From NCBI RefSeq assembly GCF_014384765.1, contig NZ_JACRSP010000002.1, forward strand, positions 186,001 to 250,000: DNA of 64,000 bases, read 5' to 3'. This document shows, piece by piece, positions 8,739 through 16,989 of this stretch. The position numbers and the translations under genes are program-made. Within the stretch, counting starts at the first letter, position 1, and every line of letters starts with the position of its first letter. The stretch comes from Feifania hominis (GTDB taxonomy: Bacteria; Bacillota; Clostridia; Oscillospirales; Feifaniaceae). The notes beneath the pieces were generated by a model. That model did not search any database, had not been told where the DNA came from, and saw only the letters and a program-made list of their open reading frames with translations.

Positions 8739-9395
8739 CTATTTCAATTCTCTCAAATTCGCGTCATAGAGCATTCGCCTGCGGTAAGCCGCATACTTTG
8801 GTTCCCCGAGGCGCGCCGAGAGCGCCATGACCAGTAGCTCCGGGTTGAGATTCTGCTCGCTGCCCGCCTTGAGCAGTGCGTTCAGCGCCACGCCGTCCGA
8901 CGTGGGCTCTACGGTCACATGGAGCATATACTCCCGGATGTTAACCGTACGCATACCGCTCTTTGACTTCTTCTCCATCGGCAGCTGCTCCTCGGCAAGT
9001 ACGGCCTGTACCGCCTCCGGCGTCCAGTCGCACTCCACTTTTACATCGTAGCGCGCCGCCGCAATCTCACGAAAGTCCCGCTCGGGGGTGTAGACTGCCG
9101 TAACACGAACTCCCGCGGGTAACTGCTCGTTCAGACGGCGGGCTGTCTCCTCGTGGTCCAACGGCTCTGTCAGGCGCACATCGAGAAGCTCGGTGTCGCT
9201 TGCAAAGCCGAGCGACAGCGGCAGAGCAAAGACCAGGTGCGGATGGGGATTGAAGCCCTCCGTGTACCAGACAGGCAGTCCCGCCCGCTTGATTGCCCGG
9301 GTCAGGCAGCGCATGAAATCCAGGTGGGAGATGTAGACTGCCGTTCCCTCTTTGACAAGCTGAATTCTAACCGATTCCAACACAGCACCCCCCAT
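8739..9395 (-). CDS. TIGR03936 family radical-SAM-associated protein (DUF2344)
   Basis: This 218-residue (from ATG) DUF2344 protein shows RIQLVKEGTAVYISHLDFMRCLTRAIKRAGLPVWYTEGFNPHPHLVFALPLSLG in overlapping segments typical of the family. It is co-encoded with the TIGR03960 radical-SAM protein, whose stop lies inside its 5' end. The pair is fused or adjacent across Clostridia and may act in RNA modification, but the substrate is unknown. The real start may be GTG at 9383 or TTG at 9380, since a GGGGGG run sits just before them and the ATG at 9395 lacks a clear ribosome binding site. Confidence 0.88.
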   Translation of the reverse strand: MGGAVLESVRIQLVKEGTAVYISHLDFMRCLTRAIKRAGLPVWYTEGFNPHPHLVFALPLSLGFASDTELLDVRLTEPLDHEETARRLNEQLPAGVRVTAVYTPERDFREIAAARYDVKVECDWTPEAVQAVLAEEQLPMEKKSKSGMRTVNIREYMLHVTVEPTSDGVALNALLKAGSEQNLNPELLVMALSARLGEPKYAAYRRRMLYDANLRELK

Positions 9396-11208
9396 TCAGA
9401 GCCGCGGCTCCGCAGCCCAGACACTGCTCGCGGCAGTTCGGCGACGGCTCGGCCGCCGCAGCGCGCTTCGCCTCCCGGATCAGATGGGCCTTGCTCACAC
9501 CGATGTCGATGTGGTCCCACGGGAGCACCTCGTCAAAGGGGCGCTCACGGTTTGCGTAAAACGCGGGGTCCAGCCCACAGTCCTCAAAGACCGAAAGCCA
9601 GGTCTCAAAGCGGAAGCTGTCGTCCCACTCGTCGAACTTCGCACCCCTGCGCCACGCCTCCAGAATGACTTTGGATAGCCGCCGGTCGCCGCGCGCAAAG
9701 ACCGCCTCGAGAAAGCTCACTTTGCTCTCATGCCAGTGCAGCGAGATCTTTTTGGTGCGCACCGATTCGCGCAGAGCCTGCTGCTTGCCCACAAATTGCT
9801 CGACGGTATCCTGTGCCGCCCACTGAAAGGGCGTAAAGGGCTTGGGCACAAAGCCCGCGACGCTCGCCGTCACGACAGCGCCCCGCCCGCGCGCACGGTT
9901 CTCGGTGGCATAGTAGACATCGAGCACTTTCTTTGCAAGCTCCGTGATGCCGAGCACATCCTCCATCGTCTCGCCCGGCAGACCGATCATAAAGTAGAGC
10001 TTGACACCCGACCAGCCGCCCGCAAACGCGATGGATACGGTCTTGAGAAGCTGCTGCTCGGTGACGTTCTTGTTGATGACATCGCGCATGCGCTGGCTTC
10101 CGGCCTCGGGCGCAAAGGTCAGAGCGCCCTTTCTCACCCGCTGCACCCGCTGCATCAGCTCCGTGGAGAAGTTGTCCACCCGCAGACTCGGCAGCGACAG
10201 ACTGACCTTGTCGGCCTCGCACCAGTCGAGCAGCGTGTCTGCGAGCCGCTCGAGCTGCGGATAGTCGCTCGTCGACAGCGAGGACAGGGAGATCTCCTCG
10301 TAGCCGGTCGAGGCGATCAGGCGCTTTGCATTCTCGTTGAGCGTCTCAACGGACTTCTCACGGATGGGCCGGTAGATGTTTCCGGCCTGGCAGAAGCGGC
10401 AGCCGCGGATACACCCGCGGAAGACCTCCACCATGGCCCGGTCGTGGACAATGTCGCAAAACGGCACGACGAAGTACTCCGGATAGTACATCCTGTCAAG
10501 ATCCTGCACAATGCGCTTTCGCACCCGCTCGGGAACGCCCGGCCGGTTCGGCGAGACCGCCTCGACGGTGCCATCACCCCGATAGCTCACATCGTAGAAG
10601 CCCGGCACATAGATTCCCTCGATCTGCGCCAGTTTCCACAGTATCTCGCTGCGCGCAGTTCCCTTTGCCCGCTCGTCGCGCACAAGGTGCGAGACCTCCA
10701 GAATGACCTCCTCTCCCTCACCAAGCATGAAAAAGTCAAAAAAATCTGCCACCGGCTCCGCGTTGTAGGCGACGGGCCCTCCCGCGCAGACAAAGGGCTC
10801 GTCCTCACGGCGCTCGCAGGCATACAGGGTGATCTGCGCGAGATCCAGCATGTTGACTACATTGGTGTAGCAGAGCTCCGTTTGCAGGGTGAAGCCCACC
10901 AGATCAAACTCACTCACCGGGTCGCGGCTCTCGATGCCGAAGAGCGGAATGCCCCTGGCGCGCATTTCTCCCTCCATATCCGCTGCGGGCGCAAAGACCC
11001 GCTCGCACCAGATGTCACTCTCGTTGTTGAGTACACCGTAGAGAATTTTCATTCCCAGATGACTCATGCCGATCTCATACAGATCGGGGAAGCAGAACGC
11101 AAAGCGAAGCCGCACATCGGCTCGATTTTTGACGACACTGTTTACCTCGCCGCCGACATAGCGCGCCGGCTTCTGCACTTTTGACAGCGCGTACTTCAAT
11201 TCCAGCAA
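9367..11208 (-). CDS. TIGR03960 family B12-binding-domain radical SAM protein
   Basis: This 613-residue protein starts at TTG 11208, 7 bases behind GGAGG. The N-terminal part resembles a cobalamin-binding-type Rossmann domain. The radical-SAM core carries the CxxxCxxC cluster motif in VFRGCIRGCRFCQAGNIYRP, followed by the S-adenosylmethionine-binding region EISLSSLSTSDYPQL and GVKLYFMIGLPGET. A C-terminal extension has cysteines (CREQCLGCGAA). It reads directly into the DUF2344 gene with a 29-bp overlap, implying one functional unit. The reaction is unknown. Confidence 0.93.
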   Translation of the reverse strand: MLELKYALSKVQKPARYVGGEVNSVVKNRADVRLRFAFCFPDLYEIGMSHLGMKILYGVLNNESDIWCERVFAPAADMEGEMRARGIPLFGIESRDPVSEFDLVGFTLQTELCYTNVVNMLDLAQITLYACERREDEPFVCAGGPVAYNAEPVADFFDFFMLGEGEEVILEVSHLVRDERAKGTARSEILWKLAQIEGIYVPGFYDVSYRGDGTVEAVSPNRPGVPERVRKRIVQDLDRMYYPEYFVVPFCDIVHDRAMVEVFRGCIRGCRFCQAGNIYRPIREKSVETLNENAKRLIASTGYEEISLSSLSTSDYPQLERLADTLLDWCEADKVSLSLPSLRVDNFSTELMQRVQRVRKGALTFAPEAGSQRMRDVINKNVTEQQLLKTVSIAFAGGWSGVKLYFMIGLPGETMEDVLGITELAKKVLDVYYATENRARGRGAVVTASVAGFVPKPFTPFQWAAQDTVEQFVGKQQALRESVRTKKISLHWHESKVSFLEAVFARGDRRLSKVILEAWRRGAKFDEWDDSFRFETWLSVFEDCGLDPAFYANRERPFDEVLPWDHIDIGVSKAHLIREAKRAAAAEPSPNCREQCLGCGAAALNGGCCVGIG

Positions 11209-11373
11209 AAATTTTCCTCCAACGCGCGGCTATTTTTGGCCAAAACCGAATGGATTCGACAGCCGCGGCTGGTCTTATGATACCGCATCTGACAATTTTT
11301 TTCAAATCCTCCCTCTTTTTCAGAGATTCTCACGAAAAACAACAATATTTTACGATATTTTTAAAAAAGGGGC

Positions 11374-11402
11374 TTCCCAGAAAATGGATATTGTGCTATG
11401 AT
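11374..11402 (+). promoter_or_regulatory. Promoter of the c-di-GMP riboswitch transcript
   Basis: TATGAT at 11397-11402 has a TTCCCA -35-like hexamer 17 bp upstream. The expected transcription start, near 11409, is directly before the aptamer. Confidence 0.5.
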
Positions 11403-11404
11403 GA

Positions 11405-11490
11405 AAAAAAGGCAAAGCTGTTGAAAGACAGCGACGCAAAGCTTCAGAGCCTAAGCCCGCCCCTCCGCGGGTATGGTCGTCAGTTGCTAT
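11405..11490 (+). ncRNA. Cyclic-di-GMP-I (GEMM-I) riboswitch aptamer
   Basis: The plus strand carries GEMM-I hallmarks in order: GGCAAA, a GCTGT/ACAGC stem with a TGAAAG loop, the invariant GACGCAAAGC (11432-11441), GCCTAAG (11449-11455), a CCCGC/GCGGG stem, then ATGGTCGTC and the closing GTTGC. This matches the two-helix junction that binds cyclic di-GMP. No annotated gene follows on the same strand. The next features are a hairpin, a very short ORF and an intrinsic terminator at 11649-11687, beyond which genes are convergent. Confidence 0.88.
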
Positions 11491-11545
11491 CCGCAGAATC
11501 GTCCCTCCATAACGGTTCTGGGGATACTTGCGCTTGGTTGAGATC

Positions 11546-11611
11546 ATGAACCTCAACATGGTTTCAACCTGCCACACACACTTTCCAAAACTGCAACAGA
11601 TGCAGTCGTAA
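11546..11611 (+). CDS. Possible 21-aa peptide downstream of the c-di-GMP riboswitch
   Basis: ATG 11546 opens a 21-codon frame (MNLNMVSTCHTHFPKLQQMQ and one more serine) ending at TAA 11609. An in-frame TTG at 11528, close behind GGGGA, would give 27 residues. It is the only riboswitch-proximal frame before the terminator. The sequence around the ATG can pair (GTTGAG with CTCAAC, 11536-11556), so initiation could be structurally controlled. I know no family for it, and the transcript could equally be noncoding. Confidence 0.3.
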   Translation: MNLNMVSTCHTHFPKLQQMQS

Positions 11612-11648
11612 TCGCAGCAATGGATTTTCTCTTATCCCTGCGTACGAA

Positions 11649-11687
11649 AAAGAGCCGCCGACTAATCCCTTCGGCGGCTCTTTTTCA
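11649..11687. terminator. Bidirectional intrinsic terminator
   Basis: A 15-bp stem (AAAAAGAGCCGCCGA with its complement, 11649-11663 and 11673-11687) and a 9-nt loop give T-runs on both strands. It ends both the riboswitch transcript (+) and the M23/M50 operon (-). Confidence 0.88.
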
Positions 11688-11698
11688 TTTCTATGGAC

Positions 11699-12313
11699 TC
11701 ACAGCGCCGCAGGCGACCCGCTTCTGCGCCTCACCAGCCTCGCCAGAAGATACGCGCACACCAACACCAGAGAGAAGTTGTAGCGGGTCGTGATCAGCAG
11801 CCAGACCGCCCCGACCGACAGCGGCACGAGCAGCAGCAGCGTCACCAGGTCAAAGGCCCCCTCGGCCGTATCGGGAGAAAGCGTAAGCAGCAGCGCATAG
11901 CGCAGCGCCCGCCCGCCGTCAAGATCGCCGATGGGCAGCAAATTCAGCAAAGTGAGCGCCGCATTGATCGCCGAGAGAAACAGCGCGTCTTCAAACGGTC
12001 TGACCAACACGCACCAGAGATAGGGCGCGGCGGCAAGCACCGCCGAGCAGAGCGGTCCTGCGAGGGCGACGGCAATCTCCTGTCGGTAGCCGATCATCCT
12101 CCCGCCGCCCATGACGATGTTGATACCAAAGGGGCGCAGCACCACCTCTTCGACCGGTGCGCCGCACAGGCGCAGCGCCGCGAGATGGCCCAACTCGTGC
12201 AACATGGCCGACAGCAGAGTATAGAGCATGAAGCGGCTGCCGTCCACAATGGCAAAAAAGCCGATTACCGCAAAAAAAATGGGACTGGCGCGCAGCTTTC
12301 CAATTCGGATCAT
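11699..12313 (-). CDS. M50 family site-2 metalloprotease, SpoIVFB-like
   Basis: This is a polytopic membrane protease of about 204 residues from ATG 12313, which sits one base after the stop of the M23 gene. Zinc ligands are visible: HELGH (residues 39-43) in a hydrophobic segment, and the distal NLLPIGDLDGG motif supplying the third ligand Asp. Five to six hydrophobic segments are present. The size and pairing with an M23 protein resemble spoIVFA-spoIVFB, where the S2P protease frees sigma-K in the mother cell. No sigma-K gene is in the window, so the sporulation role is inferred from synteny. Confidence 0.88.
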   Translation of the reverse strand: MIRIGKLRASPIFFAVIGFFAIVDGSRFMLYTLLSAMLHELGHLAALRLCGAPVEEVVLRPFGINIVMGGGRMIGYRQEIAVALAGPLCSAVLAAAPYLWCVLVRPFEDALFLSAINAALTLLNLLPIGDLDGGRALRYALLLTLSPDTAEGAFDLVTLLLLVPLSVGAVWLLITTRYNFSLVLVCAYLLARLVRRRSGSPAAL

Positions 12314-12314
12314 A

Positions 12315-13430
12315 TCAGAACCCCAGTATCTTTCGCGGATTGACCACCTTGCCGTCGTAGCGGATTTCAAAGTGCAGATGCGGCCCGGTTGAGACGCCGG
12401 TCGAACCGACTTCGCCGAGTTTGGTTCCCGCTTTCACCTTTTTTCCCTGCTTGACCGACGTCTTACTCATGTGGGCGTAGAATGTCTTGAGCTTGTTTGA
12501 GTGCTCCACAATGACATATTTTCCGTAGACGGCCGAGGTGCCCACCTCAATGACCGTACCCGCGGCGGCCGACTTGATTGTTGTGCCCGTGGCGGCGCCG
12601 AGATCAACGCCGGAGTGAAAGCCGATCTTCCCCGTGATGGGATGAATGCGGTAGCCAAAGTCACAGGTCATCGTGCCGGACAGCGGCATTTTGAGCTTGA
12701 CGCCGAGGTCGATCTTCTCGTCAATTGCATTGTCAGGCAGCTCCATTTCAGCCATCTGCGCGAGCAGACGATTGTGCTCGATCTCATCGTGTGCCTGCTC
12801 CAAAAGTCCGGTGTAATAAGTGAGATAGCCGGTATAGTAGCTACCGGCTATCTCCGCCAAATCCTCTGTTCCAAAGTCCTCTATCAGGGAGAGTGTCTGG
12901 AGATCGCCACCCCCGATTGCCGATGTCGGCGCCAGCTCTCCCTGCTCATCTTCGTAGACGTCCAGAATCTCGCCATCGTCGTCATACGAGGTCTCCGGCT
13001 CGCCGGGCGGCGGGTCTGCCCCCTCCTCTGCCGGGTCCGGATTGTCGGTGTTCCCGGGCTCGCTGTCCGTCCCGGTGCCACCCGTCCCGTCTGTCGGTTC
13101 AAACACCGGCACGCCCTCTTCCTCCTCAAAAAAGCCCGAGAAGACCGGTACACTCTTTGCAAAGTCGCGCAGCATCCGGTTGAGGTCCTCCAAATCCATA
13201 CTCTGGGTCAGACCTTTCTGAAAGGACTTCATCACCGGCGCCGTCACCGCGTTTTTCATGTTGGCAATGCCAATGGCGAACACCAGGATGAGCGCGGAGG
13301 CAATCAGCTGGAATTTGAGTGATTTGGGAATGGTTCCGGGCGTCCCTCTCTTTGTCCTTGTCGCACTGCGCCGGCGCGGCGCGGGCGGGCGGTGGCGCAC
13401 CGCGCCCCTCCTGTGCGGGTTCCTCTGCAT
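12315..13430 (-). CDS. M23 (LytM) peptidase-domain membrane protein, SpoIVFA/SpoIIQ-like
   Basis: The start ATG 13430 lies 7 bases behind GAGGAGG. The N-terminus is a basic cytoplasmic stretch rich in Arg and Pro, then one membrane anchor (LIASALILVFAIGIANM), then an acidic Pro/Glu/Asp-rich linker (about residues 115-175). A C-terminal LytM domain has the zinc motif FHSGVDLG and HLHFEIRYDG, plus the conserved GYRIHPITG. Unlike classical SpoIVFA, the zinc ligands are intact, so it may cleave peptidoglycan. It is co-transcribed with the M50 protease, which suggests control of that protease or a SpoIIQ-like function. Confidence 0.87.
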   Translation of the reverse strand: MQRNPHRRGAVRHRPPAPRRRSATRTKRGTPGTIPKSLKFQLIASALILVFAIGIANMKNAVTAPVMKSFQKGLTQSMDLEDLNRMLRDFAKSVPVFSGFFEEEEGVPVFEPTDGTGGTGTDSEPGNTDNPDPAEEGADPPPGEPETSYDDDGEILDVYEDEQGELAPTSAIGGGDLQTLSLIEDFGTEDLAEIAGSYYTGYLTYYTGLLEQAHDEIEHNRLLAQMAEMELPDNAIDEKIDLGVKLKMPLSGTMTCDFGYRIHPITGKIGFHSGVDLGAATGTTIKSAAAGTVIEVGTSAVYGKYVIVEHSNKLKTFYAHMSKTSVKQGKKVKAGTKLGEVGSTGVSTGPHLHFEIRYDGKVVNPRKILGF

Positions 13431-13504
13431 CGGTCATCCTCCTCAAGCGGTGAAATCTTATTACAATTGTATGGAAAAGCTCTCCCGCTTAGACCAGATG
13501 ACAG

Positions 13505-13536
13505 GAAAAAGCCGCCCGAATTCGGGCGGCTTTTTC
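13505..13536. terminator. Perfect palindromic terminator upstream of the M23 gene / downstream of TetR
   Basis: GAAAAAGCCGCCCGAA and its exact complement form a 16-bp stem with T-runs on both strands. It ends the minus-strand TetR gene at 13536. Confidence 0.88.
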
Positions 13537-14108
13537 TATGCTTTGAAATAGGCTCCAAGGCCTTTCGCGCTCATGGCATTGATAAAATCGGCGATCTCGC
13601 GCGTGCTCTCCTTTGCGCCGCCCGCGAGCCACTCGCTGATGACGGCAACGCTGCCGTTGACAACAAACGTATAGATGCGCTCGAGCTGAGTCTGTGACAG
13701 ACTTGTCACGGTTCCCCACTGGCGCATGCTCTCGTCGTGGGCAATGTACATGATCTTGCGAATGTAGTCCTTGTCGCCAAACTCTCCAAAGAGAATGGCG
13801 CACAGGTCGCTGTTCTGCGCAATCAGCTGTAAAATCTCCTCGAGAAGACCATCGATGCTCCCCACGGAGAGGTTGCTCTCCCGAAGCGAACGGCTGATCT
13901 CCTCAAAGAGCTCATCCTCAATTTCAAGCAGCAGCTGCCCGGGGCTCTGATAGTGGGCATAGAATGTGTTTCGGTTGATATCGGCCCGCCGGCACAGATC
14001 GGCCACCGTCACTCTGCCAATGGGTTTCTCGCGCAGCAGCTCGAGCAGGCTCTCACGCAGCGCGGACTTTGTGTAGCGCACACGACGATCCATCTTGTTC
14101 GGATTCAC
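13536..14108 (-). CDS. TetR/AcrR family transcriptional regulator
   Basis: The protein has about 190 residues. GTG 14108 is preferred because CGGAGTGG lies 7 bases upstream; ATG 14093 is the alternative. An N-terminal TetR helix-turn-helix is visible: YTKSALRESLLELLREKPIGRVTVADLCRRADINRNTFYAHY. The C-terminal ligand domain is helical. It is divergent from the NAD-dependent epimerase gene at 14316 with about 200 bp between, so it probably regulates that gene and itself. The ligand is unknown. Confidence 0.88.
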   Translation of the reverse strand: MNPNKMDRRVRYTKSALRESLLELLREKPIGRVTVADLCRRADINRNTFYAHYQSPGQLLLEIEDELFEEISRSLRESNLSVGSIDGLLEEILQLIAQNSDLCAILFGEFGDKDYIRKIMYIAHDESMRQWGTVTSLSQTQLERIYTFVVNGSVAVISEWLAGGAKESTREIADFINAMSAKGLGAYFKA

Positions 14109-14315
14109 AAAACCACTCCGTTCACAGAAAGTTTTCAATTGCACACAGCGTTATCGCACAGCTTTCCATTCATCTGCCCATTTTTGCACAGGCCCGCGAA
14201 CAACTGCCCGTTGCCGCTGCCCGGTAAGCTCAGTATACTAAAGATGAAAAAGAAACTCAACAGATTGTTCGATAACATTCACTCTGTTTATCGTTCTTTC
14301 CCACGGAGGAGCCCT

Positions 14316-15386
14316 ATGACACAGTTTCAAAACCAACCCGTCTGCTATCTCGTAACGGGCGGCGCCGGGCATCTCGGCCAGGCTGTTGTGCGCGAACTGC
14401 TGCGTCGCGGCCGGTGGGTGCGCGCTCTTGTGCTGCCTGGTGATCCTGCGGCACGGCGGCTGCCGGCGGATGTCGAGCTCATCGAGGGCGATGTGCTCGA
14501 CCGGCGTTCTCTACAGCGCTTTTTTACCCTGCCGCAGGGCTGCGAACGCATCGTCATCCACTGCGCCGGTGTTGTATCCACCTCGTCCAGGTTTGAACAG
14601 CGCGTCTACGACGTCAACGTCACCGGGACGGAAAATGTCCTGCGCCAATGCGAGCGCAGCGGCGTGCGCCGGCTGGTGTATGTCAGCTCGGTTCACGCCA
14701 TTCCCGAGCTGCCGCGCGGTGAGATCATGACCGAGCAGGCCATCTTCGACGCCTCCCTCGTGGTGGGCCCCTATGCCGCAAGCAAGGCGCAGGCGACCGC
14801 ACAGGTGTTCCGGGCGGCTCGGCGAGATCTTGATGCCTGTGTCGTCTTTCCGAGCGGCATACTCGGCCCGCTCGATTTTGGCCGCGGCCATCTGACGCAG
14901 CTGGTCATTGACTTCTGCCAGGGCAGACTTCCGGCGGGCGTGCGCGGCGGGTATGACTTTGTCGATGTGCGCGACGTCGCGCGGGGCATCGTGTCCTGCT
15001 GTGACCGCGGACGGCGGGGTGAGGGATATCTGCTCACCGGGCGCTATGTTTCGGTGAGCGAGCTGCTCGAAACACTCCATGCGGTCGGCGGTGGGCGGCG
15101 GGTCCGCTGCTGCGCGCCGCTGTGGCTCGCACACATAGGTGTGCCGCTGTGCGCACTCTACTATAAGCTCAAAAAGCAGCCGCCTCTGTTCAATTCCTAC
15201 TCGCTTCACACACTGGGTTCAAACGCCCTCTACAGCCACGAAAAGGCCGCGCACGAGCTCAGTTACACCCCCCGCCCACTTGAACAGACTATCCGTGACA
15301 CCGTCGAGTGGCTCACACGCGAGGGGCGCACCGCAAGGTCCCGCCGTGCGCCGCGTGTACGACGCAGAGCAAAAAACACAGTCTAG
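14316..15386 (+). CDS. NAD-dependent epimerase/dehydratase (extended SDR)
   Basis: This 356-residue extended short-chain dehydrogenase starts at ATG 14316 behind ACGGAGGAGCCCT. The N-terminal Rossmann motif is VTGGAGHLGQAVV. The acidic residue after the second strand (IEGDVLD), the VNVTGTENVL helix and the catalytic YAASKAQA (Tyr and Lys) follow a VYVSSVHAI strand. It resembles the 3-beta-HSD/dihydroflavonol-reductase branch. The C-terminus is very basic (ARSRRAPRVRRRAKN). The substrate is unknown. The divergent TetR regulator suggests inducible expression. Confidence 0.9.
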   Translation: MTQFQNQPVCYLVTGGAGHLGQAVVRELLRRGRWVRALVLPGDPAARRLPADVELIEGDVLDRRSLQRFFTLPQGCERIVIHCAGVVSTSSRFEQRVYDVNVTGTENVLRQCERSGVRRLVYVSSVHAIPELPRGEIMTEQAIFDASLVVGPYAASKAQATAQVFRAARRDLDACVVFPSGILGPLDFGRGHLTQLVIDFCQGRLPAGVRGGYDFVDVRDVARGIVSCCDRGRRGEGYLLTGRYVSVSELLETLHAVGGGRRVRCCAPLWLAHIGVPLCALYYKLKKQPPLFNSYSLHTLGSNALYSHEKAAHELSYTPRPLEQTIRDTVEWLTREGRTARSRRAPRVRRRAKNTV

Positions 15387-15390
15387 GCAT

Positions 15391-15424
15391 ACAAAAAGCA
15401 GCCGCGCTGAGCGACTGCTTTTCC
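15391..15424 (+). terminator. Terminator after the epimerase gene
   Basis: AAAAGCAG and CTGCTTTT arms with an inner CGC/GCG pairing, followed by CCTTTTG on the plus strand. It lies within 10 bp of the stop. Confidence 0.6.
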
Positions 15425-15458
15425 TTTTGCAGAAAGCGAATCCATTGACCCGCCGTCC

Positions 15459-16895
15459 TCACCTCAGCAGATAGTCAAAGAGCCGGTTGACGGTCACGAC
15501 AGCCTGCTGGCGGGAGTAGGTCTCGGTTGGCCCGAAACTGTCCTCGCTGATGCCGTTCATGATGCCCGCACGCGTCACATAGTCGATCGGCACACGCGCC
15601 CATGACGCAAAGCGCCCCGTGTCGTGATAGGTTCGCGAGGTACCGGTCGGGCTTTTGGCGCCTAGAAAAGACGCGGCCTGGCGCAGCATTTTTGCCGCCT
15701 CCTGGCGGGTGATTGCTCCCGAGGGGTCAAACACGCCGTTTCCCCTGCCGTCGACAACGCCGAGCGCCGCCATCATGCGGACCGCGAGATCGTCGGTGTC
15801 GGCAAAGGGCGATTTGTCGAGCCGCAGACCGAGCGTCTTGCAGTGGGTCTCAAGGTCTTTCCCGAGGGACTTTTCAAACAGCGGCACAAGCAGCGCGCAA
15901 AAGTCCGCGCGGCTGATGGGCTCTGTATAGTCATGGCGCATCTGCTCAGGGAAAAGACCCCGCTCAATCGCCTTTTTCACCTCCGGCTGCGCCCAGGCGT
16001 CGGGGGTTTCCTCCCGCTCGAGAAGCGTGAACACATCCGCCTTTGACGCCGACGCAAAGAGGCCGCCGATCAGCTCGCGAATGGTGTCAAACTTGCCGCG
16101 CAGCGCGGTGCTCGACAGAAGCCGTGTGCGCGAGGAAACGGGGTTTGCCACCACCTCGCCGAGAATGGTCGCAATGTCCTCAATGACGTTGGTCTGTGCA
16201 TAGCGGTCCCAGAAGATCTGATCCGCTCCAAAGCGGCGCCACACCTCGTCCTGGTAGGAGAGCCAGCTGTCACGGACACTCTTCGGGATCAGATCGCCCG
16301 CCCCAAGCTCATAGGAGCCGGACAGACCGAGCTCGGAGAGATAGTAGTTGTGCTCATAGAGCAGCCCGTTGTTGTAGGGGGACAGCTTCGCCGTCAGCGC
16401 CTTGTCAGACGGATCGGGATAGCCGTAGAGCGCCGTGCTGTTCGCCAGCAGCGGATAGGTCAGAAAGTGGGCGATCTCATGGGCGGCGGTGAGCTCGTCA
16501 GTGCCGCGCCCTACGACGAGGCTCAGCCGGCACACCCCCTTGTCGGGGTAGAGCTCTGAGAGCCCGTCGTACTCCTGCCCCGTATCGGCAACATAGCGCA
16601 CGGTAAAGGTGAGCGAATAGGTCTTTTTGTAAAAGTCCGTCATCTCGCGAAAGAGCGCGGCAGAGTAGCCGTCCACCGCCGACTCAAAGTTTCGCAGATG
16701 GGCCACCGTGAGCGCACCGCCGCTCTCATCGGTGATTCTGACCCCGAGGGAGGATGCGAGCTGTTCCACGGCGCCCGGGACATCGGCCGCCGTAATGCGC
16801 GAGGCAAAAGCGGGCCCTGCCGCGGCCGAAAAGGCGCCCAGGAGCAGCGCCATGGCAAGCATGGCGGCGGCCGCGCGTTTTCTCATGCGTCTCAC
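15459..16895 (-). CDS. Secreted zincin-like protein with C-terminal SLH repeats
   Basis: GTG 16895 is the start (GGGAGG 8 bases upstream), giving 478 residues. A signal peptide (MRKRAAAAMLAMALLLGAFSAAA, shown in part) is followed by a domain with HEIAH (His139, His143), the zinc-protease signature, and further conserved-looking NVIEDIATILGE downstream. The last 170 residues hold three S-layer homology units (ADFCALLVPLF, ITRQEAAKMLRQAA, YSRQQAVVTVNRLF), which bind pyruvylated wall polymer. This suggests a wall-anchored metallopeptidase. A third zinc ligand is not certain, so activity is inferred. Confidence 0.85.
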   Translation of the reverse strand: MRRMRKRAAAAMLAMALLLGAFSAAAGPAFASRITAADVPGAVEQLASSLGVRITDESGGALTVAHLRNFESAVDGYSAALFREMTDFYKKTYSLTFTVRYVADTGQEYDGLSELYPDKGVCRLSLVVGRGTDELTAAHEIAHFLTYPLLANSTALYGYPDPSDKALTAKLSPYNNGLLYEHNYYLSELGLSGSYELGAGDLIPKSVRDSWLSYQDEVWRRFGADQIFWDRYAQTNVIEDIATILGEVVANPVSSRTRLLSSTALRGKFDTIRELIGGLFASASKADVFTLLEREETPDAWAQPEVKKAIERGLFPEQMRHDYTEPISRADFCALLVPLFEKSLGKDLETHCKTLGLRLDKSPFADTDDLAVRMMAALGVVDGRGNGVFDPSGAITRQEAAKMLRQAASFLGAKSPTGTSRTYHDTGRFASWARVPIDYVTRAGIMNGISEDSFGPTETYSRQQAVVTVNRLFDYLLR

Positions 16896-16950
16896 AGCGT
16901 TTTCCTCCCAGATGAAAGATAGATTCATTATAGTCGTCTGCTCCACAAAA

Positions 16951-16973
16951 AACAACCGGACAAGCCGGTTGTT
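16951..16973 (-). terminator. Terminator of the sulfatase gene
   Basis: The arms AACAACCGG and CCGGTTGTT enclose a 5-nt loop, followed by TTTTTT on the minus strand. It lies 17 bp past the stop at 16990. Confidence 0.85.
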
Positions 16974-16989
16974 CACAGTACGTTAAAAT

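Noticed and set aside
9730..11184. 484-codon frame antisense to the TIGR03960 radical-SAM gene
   Set aside because: The Arg/His/Gln-rich sequence has no motif; the CxxxCxxC protein is on the other strand.
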